Shown here one piece after another: positions 17,520 to 26,010 of a DNA stretch of 64,000 bases (the first letter of the stretch is position 1; every line of letters starts with the position of its first letter). The notes below the pieces were generated by a model, which was not told where the DNA came from, ran no database searches, and saw nothing but the letters and a program-made list of their open reading frames with translations. The stretch covers positions 1,922,001-1,986,000 of the forward strand of contig NZ_CP071848.1 in assembly GCF_023716565.1 (NCBI RefSeq), read 5' to 3'. Origin of the DNA: Vibrio sp. SCSIO 43136 (GTDB lineage Bacteria; Pseudomonadota; Gammaproteobacteria; Enterobacterales; Vibrionaceae). The position numbers and the translations under genes are program-made.

Positions 17520-18458
17520 TCAACGACCTCCAAATTGCGCTGTAAAATCAGAGATATGATTTCCTAGAGTATTTACCTCTAGGTAAGGCAGGCGTTTAAT
17601 AGCCATCAGGTTATTAAGAATTGCAGTGCTTTGTGATTGCCACTGTTCAAGGCGCTGATTGACCTTATCAATCTTGCTGCTCATATCTAGGTTGGTTTGA
17701 AACTGGCCATCGCCTACGACCCAAGGGGTTTGCGCCATGCTTTGAGGGATGGTTTGCTCCATAGGGTCAACAACGCGAATGGCAATCACATCATTTCTTC
17801 GCTGCATCTGTTTGAGTTGATCGAGCTGGTTCTCGTCGCAATCGTGCCAATCACTGATGATGACGATGGTAGATTGCCTAATTTTCATTCGTTCAAGCTG
17901 GGATACCATATGAGTAAAACTCACCTCTGGTTTATCTCGGCTTTCCACATTGAGCGCTTGGTTATGTGCCACGAGCTGGGCCAACTGTTGTGCGTATCCA
18001 CTTTGCTGACGCTGTGGCTGCCCTATCCACAATGTGTCTGGTGTTAGCATTATCAAGCGTACTCGATCACCATGGTTCAACACTTTCCACCCGTAAAGGG
18101 CAGCAAGTTCAGCGGCGACAACCGACTTCATCAACTCAAGCGAACCAAAGAACATGCCGCTACGCTGATCAACCACAATGATCACATTACGATCTTTCTC
18201 TTCGGTGTAACTGCGCACATGAGGTTTCCCTGTACGCATAGTGACCTTCCAGTCAATATTGCGCACATCATCCCCAATGTGATAATGCCTAAGCTCTTCG
18301 AAATTCAGTCCTCGACCACGAAATGCCGAAGCAGTCCGGCCAGCCATCAATGAGGTGTGTTTGAGCGCTGGGTGATAATTAAGTTTTGCCGCATAGGATT
18401 TAAGCGCCATCAGCTGCGCTTGTGATGTGTGAATGCGAAGGTCCGTTGAGTCATTCAT
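17520..18458 (-). CDS. DUF58 protein (vWA-like) of the MoxR operon
   Basis: 312 residues. The DUF58 hallmark is seen at GRGLNFEELRHYHIGDDVRNIDWKVTMRTGKPHVRSYTEE, followed by a vWA-like fold whose metal motif is changed to VVDQRSGM, so metal binding is doubtful. AAGGAG precedes the ATG by six bases. It follows the MoxR gene by 12 bases and precedes the DUF4381 gene. DUF58 proteins are the commonest partners of MoxR ATPases and are thought to link the ATPase to its clients. Confidence 0.9.
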   Translation of the reverse strand: MNDSTDLRIHTSQAQLMALKSYAAKLNYHPALKHTSLMAGRTASAFRGRGLNFEELRHYHIGDDVRNIDWKVTMRTGKPHVRSYTEEKDRNVIIVVDQRSGMFFGSLELMKSVVAAELAALYGWKVLNHGDRVRLIMLTPDTLWIGQPQRQQSGYAQQLAQLVAHNQALNVESRDKPEVSFTHMVSQLERMKIRQSTIVIISDWHDCDENQLDQLKQMQRRNDVIAIRVVDPMEQTIPQSMAQTPWVVGDGQFQTNLDMSSKIDKVNQRLEQWQSQSTAILNNLMAIKRLPYLEVNTLGNHISDFTAQFGGR

Positions 18459-18470
18459 CGCAGACTCCTT

Positions 18471-19475
18471 TTAACCCACGTTTACGACATCTAGGATCTC
18501 ATTGACCACCGCCTCAGCCGTTACACCTTCGGCAAGCGATTGATATGACAGTGTTAATCGATGCCCCAGTACCGACGGGGCAATCGCTCTAACATCGTCT
18601 GGCAGCACGTAATCTCGACCTTCAAGCCATGCTTTAGCACGTGCGCTGCGATCTAGAGTGATTGATGCTCTCGGGCTTGCCCCGACCTCAATCCATTGCG
18701 CTAATGGTGAGGCTTGGTATTGCTGCGGGTGGCGAGTTGCCATCACCAAGCCCAAAATATAGTTTTCAACCAATTCAGATACATTGACTTGCGAGACTTC
18801 TACTCTTGCCTTTAGCAGCTTTTCTGGAGTAATGCTGTTTGCCATCGCTTCTGGATCGATATCCGCTTTGTCGCCATTGGCAGCGACAACGGTGAGTTCT
18901 TCACTACGCACTAAACGGATAATGTCTCGCTCGGCTTGATGATCGGGATAATCCACATTCACTTTTAAAGCAAAGCGGTCCATCTGCGCTTCAGGCAAAG
19001 GGTACGTGCCCTCTTGTTCAACTGGGTTTTGAGTGGCAAGGACCATAAACAGCTCTGGCAGCGTGTGTGTTTCACCTGCAACAGTGATAGTGCCTTCAGC
19101 CATTGCTTCTAACAGTGCTGCTTGTACTTTTGCCGGCGCTCGGTTGACTTCATCCGCCAGTACGATGGAGTTGAATATTGGTCCGGCTTGAAAACGTAGC
19201 GTCGGCTTACCTGCGATCTCTTGATACACCTCTGTACCCGTCACATCAGAAGGCAAAAGGTCAGGCGTGAATTGGATCCGGCCGAAACTTGTATGAAGTG
19301 CTTGCGCCAATGCTTTTACTGAGCGAGTTTTTGCCGTTCCCGGCAGGCCTTCGAGCAATACATGTCCTTTGGTCAACAACCCAATCACTAAGGCTTCAAC
19401 CACGTGACCTTGGCCTATCACCTGCTTTTCAGTGTATTCAATCAACTGTTTGATGGTCTGCTGTGCTTGGTTCAT
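18471..19475 (-). CDS. moxR: MoxR-family AAA+ ATPase
   Basis: A 334-residue AAA+ ATPase of the MoxR type. Walker A is GLPGTAKT, Walker B is IVLADEVNRAPAKVQ, sensor 1 is VLATQNPVEQEGTYPLPEAQMDRF, and the C-terminal lid carries GASPRASITLDRSARA. MoxR proteins act as chaperones that insert cofactors or mature proteins, together with vWA partners. I chose ATG 19475, with AAGG seven bases upstream, over a GTG 27 bases earlier. It is the first gene of the six-gene operon and is divergent from the sulfatase, which makes that enzyme a candidate client. Confidence 0.93.
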   Translation of the reverse strand: MNQAQQTIKQLIEYTEKQVIGQGHVVEALVIGLLTKGHVLLEGLPGTAKTRSVKALAQALHTSFGRIQFTPDLLPSDVTGTEVYQEIAGKPTLRFQAGPIFNSIVLADEVNRAPAKVQAALLEAMAEGTITVAGETHTLPELFMVLATQNPVEQEGTYPLPEAQMDRFALKVNVDYPDHQAERDIIRLVRSEELTVVAANGDKADIDPEAMANSITPEKLLKARVEVSQVNVSELVENYILGLVMATRHPQQYQASPLAQWIEVGASPRASITLDRSARAKAWLEGRDYVLPDDVRAIAPSVLGHRLTLSYQSLAEGVTAEAVVNEILDVVNVG

Positions 19476-19520
19476 GTGATGCCCTTGATGAAGAATGTTC
19501 ACTCATCTTAGCGCCCTGCC

Positions 19521-19550
19521 CCATAACTATTGGTTATAACCGCTATAAAG
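19521..19550. promoter_or_regulatory. Operator-like repeats between MoxR operon and sulfatase
   Basis: Contains GTTATA-ACCG-CTATAA (19533-19548), the same core and spacing as the palindrome at 10281-10297. An overlapping palindrome ATAAC-TATTG-GTTAT lies just to its left. Both lie in the divergent promoter region. Confidence 0.45.
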
Positions 19551-19642
19551 CGACAGCTCGCTGCCATGCACATTACATTAGCTCCATCGATGCGTGGCAC
19601 TGGTCAGGCATCAATTTAAACATTCACTAGTTGGAGCGAATT

Positions 19643-21208
19643 ATGGCTATGCAAATGAGTAAAGTTGCGGTTGGTGTGGGTGCGTTGATCACCTCAACCA
19701 CTGCAATGGCGGCCGACAAACCAAACATTCTGGCAATCTTTGGTGACGATGTGGGCTACTGGAACATCAGTGCCTATAACCAAGGAATGATGGGTTACGA
19801 AACCCCTAACATTGACCGCATTGCAAACGAAGGTGCCCTGTTTACCGACCATTACGGTCAGCAGTCTTGTACTGCGGGTCGTGCTTCATTCATCACTGGC
19901 CAAGAACCTTTCCGTACCGGCCTTCTTACTATCGGTATGCCAGGCTCTACTCACGGTATCCCTGACTGGGCACCAACCACGGCAGATCTACTTAAAGAGC
20001 AAGGTTATGTGACGGCGCAATTTGGTAAAAACCACCTAGGTGACCAAGACCAGCACTTACCAACCGAGCACGGCTTCGATGAATTCTTCGGTAACCTGTA
20101 CCACCTCAACGCTGAAGAAGAGCCTGAAACTTATTACTACCCGAAAGACCCAGAGTTTCGTAAAAACTATGGCCCTCGAGGTGTGATCAAATCTTATGCT
20201 GACGGCAAACTTGAAGACACAGGCCCTATGACGCGTAAGCGCATGGAAACAGCCGATGAAGAGTTCCTTGAAGCGTCACTGGCCTTTATGGAAAAAGCCG
20301 TGAAGGAAGACAAACCTTTCTTCGTATGGCACAACACCACTCGTATGCACGTATGGACTCGCTTGCAAGAGAAATATATCGGTAAATCTGGTGTGAGCAT
20401 CTATGCCGATGGCATGCTAGAGCATGATGACCATGTTGGTATCTTGCTGGATAAACTGGAAGAGCTTGGTGTTGAAGATAACACTATTGTTATCTACTCG
20501 ACTGATAACGGCGCAGAAACAGTGACTTGGCCTGATGGCGGTGCAACACCGTTCCATGGTGAAAAAGGTACTACTTGGGAAGGCGGTATGCGTGTTCCTC
20601 AGCTCGTACGCTGGCCTGGTGTGATTGAACCTGGCACTAAGATCAACGAGATGATGGCGCACCAAGATTGGCTACCAACTCTACTCTCAGCGGCTGGCGT
20701 GCCAGATGTGAAAGAGAAACTGGCCCAAGGCTACCAAGCTAACGGTAAAGATTGGCGCGTACATATCGATGGCCATAACTTTATGCCGTACTTTGAAGGT
20801 AAAGAAGAGCAAGGCCCTCGTGAATCACTACTGTACTTCAGTGCTAATGGTGAGCTAAATGCTGTACGTTGGGGTGACTGGAAGCTTAACTTTGCGGTAA
20901 TGGAGGGTAACATCTCTGATGCTGTTCGCTTCTCGCCAAACTGGCCTCAGATCATCCACCTTCGTGCCGACCCATTTGAAAGAGCACCGCACGAGTCAGG
21001 TATGTACCTTCGTTGGATGGCCGACAACATGTGGTTATTTGTACCAATGCAAGAGGTACTGGGCGAGTTCTTCAATACACTGCCTGACTACCCGATGCAA
21101 CAAGGTCAGCTAATGAACCCAGCAGCTATTAGCTACCAAAGCCTCGGTCTACAAGGAAAAATGCAACAACTTGATGCCCTACAAAAACAAGTAGCGACCA
21201 TGAAGTAA
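19643..21208 (+). CDS. Periplasmic Cys-type sulfatase (arylsulfatase family)
   Basis: A 521-residue sulfatase with a signal peptide ending AMAA and metal-site motif NILAIFGDDVGYWN. The formylglycine motif CTAGR has Cys76 as the residue to be modified and Ala in the usual Pro position, still within C-x-P/A-x-R. GKNHLGD, STDNGAE and FHGEKGTTWEGG provide the remaining active-site and metal residues. ATG 19643 has GGAG six bases upstream; the TTG at 19631 would overlap that ribosome site. A Cys-type motif suits the maturase at 8898-10220. The substrate, whether aryl, choline or polysaccharide sulfate, is not determinable here. Confidence 0.92.
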   Translation: MAMQMSKVAVGVGALITSTTAMAADKPNILAIFGDDVGYWNISAYNQGMMGYETPNIDRIANEGALFTDHYGQQSCTAGRASFITGQEPFRTGLLTIGMPGSTHGIPDWAPTTADLLKEQGYVTAQFGKNHLGDQDQHLPTEHGFDEFFGNLYHLNAEEEPETYYYPKDPEFRKNYGPRGVIKSYADGKLEDTGPMTRKRMETADEEFLEASLAFMEKAVKEDKPFFVWHNTTRMHVWTRLQEKYIGKSGVSIYADGMLEHDDHVGILLDKLEELGVEDNTIVIYSTDNGAETVTWPDGGATPFHGEKGTTWEGGMRVPQLVRWPGVIEPGTKINEMMAHQDWLPTLLSAAGVPDVKEKLAQGYQANGKDWRVHIDGHNFMPYFEGKEEQGPRESLLYFSANGELNAVRWGDWKLNFAVMEGNISDAVRFSPNWPQIIHLRADPFERAPHESGMYLRWMADNMWLFVPMQEVLGEFFNTLPDYPMQQGQLMNPAAISYQSLGLQGKMQQLDALQKQVATMK

Positions 21209-21230
21209 ACCTTAGCTTCATCACCTTTCT

Positions 21231-21256
21231 AAGCCCCGAGCCCTTGCTCGGGGCTT
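21231..21256 (+). terminator. Strong intrinsic terminator after sulfatase
   Basis: AAGCCCCGAGC at 21231-21241 pairs with GCTCGGGGCTT at 21246-21256 over a four-base loop, followed by a T run. Confidence 0.94.
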
Positions 21257-21421
21257 TTTTGTTTTCTTCAACATATCTCCATCATTCCTACTTAATTTAC
21301 TGTCCAAATGGAAAGTATATTGAAGTTAGTATCACTTATTTATATTATACGCACGGACAATAAAACGTTAGATTCAGCCAGCGTCTAACCCATTAACGAT
21401 CAAAGGAAGTGTAGGAGTCAC

Positions 21422-22321
21422 ATGGATTACCGTTTCGTACTATTGAGCACAGTGCTCGGTGCATTCCCAGTGCTTGCAGATGAAGAGCCGCAACCGCCTA
21501 CTGAAAACATCGATCTGATCAAACACCGGTTAGAACTGGAAAAACAGTCGGAAGACAACCCGTTCACCTTATCAACCCACAAAATGAATTACCTGCTGCC
21601 TGTCACCTATATGTCAAATGTAAATACTGCCGTGTATGACGACATCGACGACAAAGGGCTCACAGACAGTTTTCTTAACACCGAAGCCAAGTTTCAGCTC
21701 AGCTTGAAGATGCCTTTAGTAAAAGATCTATTTACCGAAGACCGGATCTACTTTGGGATGACCCTCAAATCACACTGGCAAGTATACGCCGCTGATGCAT
21801 CTAGACCATTTCGAACCACAGACTACAACCCCGAAATCTTTTACGTCATGCCAGTCACAACCTTTGAAGACAAAAGTGGTTTGATTGCCTTTGGCCTTGA
21901 ACATGAATCCAATGGAGAGGTGCAATATCTGTCACGTAGTTGGAATCGTGTTTACGTGCAATACGTTAAAGACACGGGCCATAACTATGCGGTTTCATTC
22001 AAGTTATGGCACCGCTTACAAGAAGATGCGAAAGAGTATGAGTATGCGCCTGTTGGAGATGATAATCCTGACATCATCGACTATTACGGACACGGCGAAC
22101 TCAACGCAATCCTGCGCCGAGAAGAAGCCAACTACAACCTAGTGGGCCGCTACAATGTCAGTACTGGTAAAGGCTACTTGGAACTTGGTGTTACCGTCCC
22201 CTTACTAGACAACGTCAAGCTCTACACCCAATACATAAACGGCTACGGTGAAAGCCTGATTGATTACAACGTCAAGCAAGAAAGGATCGGCATCGGTTTT
22301 GTTTTTTCTGACTTGCTATAA
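21422..22321 (+). CDS. pldA: Outer-membrane phospholipase A
   Basis: A 299-residue OMPLA. A signal peptide ends at VLA. The catalytic triad is His161, Ser163 and Asn175, in GLEHESNG and SRSWNR; the spacing (2 and 12) is exactly that of E. coli His142, Ser144 and Asn156. The remainder has the alternating pattern of a 12-strand barrel. OMPLA is calcium dependent and hydrolyses phospholipids that reach the outer leaflet. AGGAG precedes the ATG. It appears monocistronic, behind the sulfatase terminator. Confidence 0.94.
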   Translation: MDYRFVLLSTVLGAFPVLADEEPQPPTENIDLIKHRLELEKQSEDNPFTLSTHKMNYLLPVTYMSNVNTAVYDDIDDKGLTDSFLNTEAKFQLSLKMPLVKDLFTEDRIYFGMTLKSHWQVYAADASRPFRTTDYNPEIFYVMPVTTFEDKSGLIAFGLEHESNGEVQYLSRSWNRVYVQYVKDTGHNYAVSFKLWHRLQEDAKEYEYAPVGDDNPDIIDYYGHGELNAILRREEANYNLVGRYNVSTGKGYLELGVTVPLLDNVKLYTQYINGYGESLIDYNVKQERIGIGFVFSDLL

Positions 22322-22497
22322 CCGACAGTCTGCAAAAAATATCATGAAATATCCTCATGTTGATGTTGAATGAATAACGCTTTTTTCCCAACCCTGAAGC
22401 ACGGTATAAACACCTTAGCTCATAACAAAAATGACAAATAGGCCTTGAGTAAAAACTAGGCATACAGCATTCAGTTTAGGAATTGGGATTAATAATT

Positions 22498-23472
22498 ATG
22501 ACTACAGACTTCACTTTTCGTATTAATAGCATCAAGCTCGATGAAAACTATAAGCCATCAGATAGCACTCGTATCACCACCAATTTTGCAAATCTAGCTC
22601 GTGGTGACAGCCGCCAAGAGAATCTGCGCAACGCACTAACAATGATAGATAACAGTTTCAATTCATTGGCTTATTGGGACAACCCAGCGGGTGATCGCTA
22701 CTCAGTCGAGCTAGAGATTGTTTCGGTTGATATGGATGTAGAGCAAGGTGGTCAAACATTCCCATCCATCGAAGTATTGAAGACCAATATCATTGACCAT
22801 AAAACCAATGAGCGCTTTGAAGGCATTGTAGGAAATAACTTCTCATCGTATGTTCGCGATTACGATTTCAGCGTTCTATTGTTGGACCATAATAAAGGCA
22901 AGCAAGGTTTTAGTGTTCCTGATAATTTTGGTGAACTGCACGGAAAATTATTTAAGTACTTCCTTAACTCTCAAACTTATAAAAACCACTTCAAAAAAGC
23001 ACCTGTTATTTGCTTGAGCGTTTCGGACAATAAAACCTACCAAAGAACTGAAAACCAGCACCCGGTATTGGGCTTTGAGTATCTGCCGAATGAGTCTTCG
23101 CTCACCGAACAGTACTTCCAAAAAATGGGTCTACAGGTACGCTACTTCATGCCGCCAAACAGTGTTGCACCTTTTGCATTCTACTTTGTTGGTGACTTGC
23201 TTAATGATTACACCAACCTCGAACTGATCAGTACCATCAGCACTATGGAGACTTTTCAGAAAATCTATCGACCAGAGATCTACAACGCCAATGCAGTCGC
23301 TGGCAACCGCTACCAACCGAACTTGAAAAATGCTGATCACTCTCTTACCCAAGTTGTCTACGACAGAGAAGAGCGCAGCCGACTAGCGATTGAACAAGGT
23401 AAGTTTGCCGAGGAGCATTTCATCAAGCCATATCAGGCCATTCTTGAACAATGGTCAGCAAGTTACGCATAA
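22498..23472 (+). CDS. mesX: MesX (DUF1852), partner of MesD methionine synthase
   Basis: A 324-residue DUF1852 protein, start ATG 22498 (a TTG five codons upstream is less likely). Recognisable stretches include NSFNSLAYWDNPAGDRYSVE and HPVLGFEYLPNESS. DUF1852 genes are almost always found directly before a short MetE-like synthase. As I recall the published fitness work, MesX is required for MesD activity and the pair depends on oxygen. That link is family knowledge; here only the adjacency (27-base gap, same strand) is seen. I found no MetJ box or SAM riboswitch upstream. Confidence 0.85.
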   Translation: MTTDFTFRINSIKLDENYKPSDSTRITTNFANLARGDSRQENLRNALTMIDNSFNSLAYWDNPAGDRYSVELEIVSVDMDVEQGGQTFPSIEVLKTNIIDHKTNERFEGIVGNNFSSYVRDYDFSVLLLDHNKGKQGFSVPDNFGELHGKLFKYFLNSQTYKNHFKKAPVICLSVSDNKTYQRTENQHPVLGFEYLPNESSLTEQYFQKMGLQVRYFMPPNSVAPFAFYFVGDLLNDYTNLELISTISTMETFQKIYRPEIYNANAVAGNRYQPNLKNADHSLTQVVYDREERSRLAIEQGKFAEEHFIKPYQAILEQWSASYA

Positions 23473-23499
23473 GTATCGATTAAGAGGTTCGACAGATAT

Positions 23500-24531
23500 A
23501 TGAAAACACTTTTACCAACATCCACCGCAGGTAGCTTGCCAAAACCCTCTTGGTTGGCAGAACCAGAAAAACTATGGTCTCCCTGGAAACTGCAAGACTC
23601 GGAACTCAAAGATGGCAAACAAGATGCGCTATGTATTGCACTTCACGAGCAGCAGCAGGCTGGCATCGATATTGTTAGTGATGGTGAACAGACTCGCCAG
23701 CACTTTGTCACTACCTTCATTGAACATCTAGACGGCGTTGATTTTGAAAAACGCCAAACCGTGACAATACGTAATCGTTATGAAGCGAGCGTTCCAAGTG
23801 TGGTTGGCCCAGTAAGCCGCCCGAAACCCGTCTTTGTTGAAGACGCGAAGTTTCTGCGCTCGCAAACTGATAAGCCAATCAAGTGGGCTCTTCCCGGCCC
23901 AATGACCATGATTGATACACTGTTTGACGCTCACTACAAGAGTCGCAAAGAGCTGGCTTGGGAGTTTGCCAAAATCCTCAATCAAGAAGCTAAAGAGCTT
24001 GAAGCCGCTGGCGTCGATATTATTCAGTTTGATGAACCGGCATTTAACGTCTTTTTTGATGACGTGAATGATTGGGGTATCGCTGCGCTTGAACGTGCTA
24101 TTGAAGGACTAAAATGTGAAACAGCAGTCCACATTTGTTATGGCTATGGCATTAAAGCCAATACTGACTGGAAAAAGACACTTGGCACGGAGTGGCGTCA
24201 ATACGAAGAAGTGTTCCCAAAATTGCAGCAATCCAACATTGATATCATTTCACTGGAATGCCATAACTCACGAGTGCCAATCGAGTTACTAGAACTGATC
24301 CGAGGCAAGAAAGTGATGGTCGGTGCGATTGATGTCGCCACCAACGAAATTGAAACACCACAACAAGTAGCGGACACACTGCGCCAAGCGCTTAAGTACG
24401 TTGACCCTGATAAGCTTTATCCGTGTACAAACTGCGGTATGGCACCTCTGTCTAGGGAGGTTTCATCAGCGAAGCTTAATGCTCTGAGCGAAGGGGCAGA
24501 AATCGTAAGAAAAGAACTAGCTCTGGTGTAG
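23500..24531 (+). CDS. mesD: Core methionine synthase MesD (MetE C-domain-like)
   Basis: A 343-residue protein equal to the C-terminal catalytic half of cobalamin-independent methionine synthase. The N-terminal motif STAGSLPKP, the mid motifs LPGPMTMIDTLFD and IQFDEPAF, and zinc ligands of the type VHICYGYG (His-x-Cys), a later Glu and CTNCGMAPL (Cys) are present. It lacks the N-terminal folate-binding half of MetE. With the DUF1852 gene directly upstream it fits the MesX/MesD type of folate-independent methionine synthase. It transfers a methyl group, from a donor not evident here, to homocysteine. Confidence 0.87.
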   Translation: MKTLLPTSTAGSLPKPSWLAEPEKLWSPWKLQDSELKDGKQDALCIALHEQQQAGIDIVSDGEQTRQHFVTTFIEHLDGVDFEKRQTVTIRNRYEASVPSVVGPVSRPKPVFVEDAKFLRSQTDKPIKWALPGPMTMIDTLFDAHYKSRKELAWEFAKILNQEAKELEAAGVDIIQFDEPAFNVFFDDVNDWGIAALERAIEGLKCETAVHICYGYGIKANTDWKKTLGTEWRQYEEVFPKLQQSNIDIISLECHNSRVPIELLELIRGKKVMVGAIDVATNEIETPQQVADTLRQALKYVDPDKLYPCTNCGMAPLSREVSSAKLNALSEGAEIVRKELALV

Positions 24532-24540
24532 GTACACAGA

Positions 24541-24578
24541 TTAAGGCGTGTAGATGATTAAATTTCAATGCGCCTTAA
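24541..24578. terminator. Possible weak hairpin between convergent genes
   Basis: TTAAGGCG at 24541-24548 pairs with CGCCTTAA at 24571-24578 over a 22-base loop. The right arm overlaps the last codons of the gene on the other strand. There is no T tract, so a terminator role is doubtful. Confidence 0.3.
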
Positions 24579-24978
24579 TCGCAACAGAATCAAAATAACG
24601 CCCTTCCCCATCAAAGCTCTCTGGTATCACTGAACGCCAAAAAGATAGCCCGAGCCGATTAAATACGTAGGCATGTCCTAAGTCTGGGTCTTGAGCATCA
24701 AAGGTATCTTGCTGCAACGCCACCTCAATGACCTCTACCGCTAGCCTTCGGTGTACATCAACCCCATCGAACAAAACTTCATACTGCTCACTGGCTGTCG
24801 CTTCAATAAATTCGACTTTGCTGCTTGCATCAAAATGCACAAATAGCCCACCGAGAAACCCATAGTGATGACCAACAACCACATCCGGCTCACCGAGCAC
24901 TTCGAACACCTGCTGCTTAGTCATGCCGAATTGAATTGGACCAATGGCACGATGACAGATGAGTTTGAAAGTCTTCAT
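24565..24978 (-). CDS. Conserved-looking hypothetical protein
   Basis: A 137-residue soluble protein. The N-terminal stretch GIGPIQFGMTKQQVFEVLGEPD-like (here AIGPIQFGMT...VLGEPD) resembles the start of small SmpA/OmlA-like or DUF proteins that begin with a 'G M T x x x V x x x L G x P' turn. I do not recognise a specific family. The start at 24978 (MKTFKL) is chosen because an earlier codon at 25035 would make the gene overlap the preceding VOC gene. No signal peptide. It may be translationally linked to the VOC gene 22 bases upstream. Confidence 0.6.
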   Translation of the reverse strand: MKTFKLICHRAIGPIQFGMTKQQVFEVLGEPDVVVGHHYGFLGGLFVHFDASSKVEFIEATASEQYEVLFDGVDVHRRLAVEVIEVALQQDTFDAQDPDLGHAYVFNRLGLSFWRSVIPESFDGEGRYFDSVAIKAH

Positions 24979-25000
24979 GATCTTAAAGTCAGATAAGTGC

Positions 25001-25390
25001 CTAGCATCTGTACATGCCACAAATCTTGTGACCATCGAGATCTAAAAAGTAGCAGAGGTGTTTTTTGCCTGTTGAGTTATCTCGTAAGCCGGGAGGATCT
25101 TCAATGCTAGTGGCACCATTTGCTACCGCAACATCATGAAACTCTTTCACTTGCTCGGGGGAGTTACAACTAAAACCAATCGTTGACCCATTGGCTGTTG
25201 TCACTGTTTGTTGGTTGATCGGCTCGGTAATACCGAAAATAGAACCGTTATGGATATAGAAAATCCGCTTTTGCCCAGTGTCGTTACTGTTTTCAACCGG
25301 CGTTTCTACTCCCAGTACACCAAGTACCTCATTGTAAAACTGTCGTGACTTTTCAATGTCATCGGACCCAATCATGATATGACTAAACAT
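25001..25390 (-). CDS. VOC (glyoxalase/bleomycin resistance) family protein
   Basis: A 129-residue VOC-fold protein: MFSHIMIGSDDIEKSRQFYNEVLG at the N-terminus and HLCYFLDLDGHKICGM at the C-terminus, which carries the second half of the metal site. It has a very strong ribosome site (AGGAGG, six bases before ATG). The substrate cannot be read from sequence; relatives include glyoxalase I, dioxygenases and resistance proteins. It precedes the hypothetical gene at 24565 on the same strand. Confidence 0.85.
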   Translation of the reverse strand: MFSHIMIGSDDIEKSRQFYNEVLGVLGVETPVENSNDTGQKRIFYIHNGSIFGITEPINQQTVTTANGSTIGFSCNSPEQVKEFHDVAVANGATSIEDPPGLRDNSTGKKHLCYFLDLDGHKICGMYRC

Positions 25391-25504
25391 ATAAACCTCC
25401 TTGTTTAACGTCAGTAAGCCACACTCTTCAACTCAAATGAACACTGCTTAACAACGAAATGGTCAGTTTTCTCAAGCATGAATCCCAACATAACCTGCTA
25501 ATTT

Positions 25505-25981
25505 TTACTCACCTTTGTCTAAGACTCGTTGAATAAACACAGATTTTTTGGCTCGATATTCATCATGAGACAAATCCATGCTGGATGATTTCAGAATATT
25601 GTATTCATCGACTAATACAGGGTTTGCCCGTAAACAGTCTCGAAACTTAAGGAAAAACTCATAGCGAGAACCTTGGGCGACGACCTGGAGTGCGACATCA
25701 TCACCTCGCTGCGACTCAAGCATGCAAAGTTCATCGGTTCTCAAAGTGCCACTTTTCTCCTCAAAACCAATCTTTTTAAGTGTTTCCACTGAGGCCTCTA
25801 ACAAACCCGCTTCCACGCCAATATAAATGTCGAGGTCGCCTTTAGAGATCAAATTAGGAACGGAAGATGCACCGATATGTTCGATGGTAGCGTGAGGCAA
25901 TAACTTTTCTATACGAGGCTTATACTCAGCAAATAGCTGATCGCATTTGGCTTGGTAATCGCATGGGTCATAGAATTTCAT
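25505..25981 (-). CDS. GrpB-family nucleotidyltransferase-like protein
   Basis: 158 residues of the GrpB/UPF0157 family, a minimal nucleotidyltransferase fold. The motif IEHIGASSVPNLISKGDLDIYIGV holds the GS and D-x-D residues of the fold. The rest is typical (FEEKSGTLRTDELCMLE, LRANPVLVDEYNILK, KSVFIQRVL). AGGA precedes the ATG. Cellular function in this family is not established. It is a single gene between the VOC gene and the methyltransferase gene, all on the minus strand. Confidence 0.85.
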   Translation of the reverse strand: MKFYDPCDYQAKCDQLFAEYKPRIEKLLPHATIEHIGASSVPNLISKGDLDIYIGVEAGLLEASVETLKKIGFEEKSGTLRTDELCMLESQRGDDVALQVVAQGSRYEFFLKFRDCLRANPVLVDEYNILKSSSMDLSHDEYRAKKSVFIQRVLDKGE

Positions 25982-26010
25982 AAGTGTCCTAATGTATTGG
26001 GGTCTAATTG

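Noticed and set aside
22322..22497. SAM riboswitch or MetJ boxes before mesX
   Set aside because: No AGACGTCT-like tandem and no convincing riboswitch stems could be seen.
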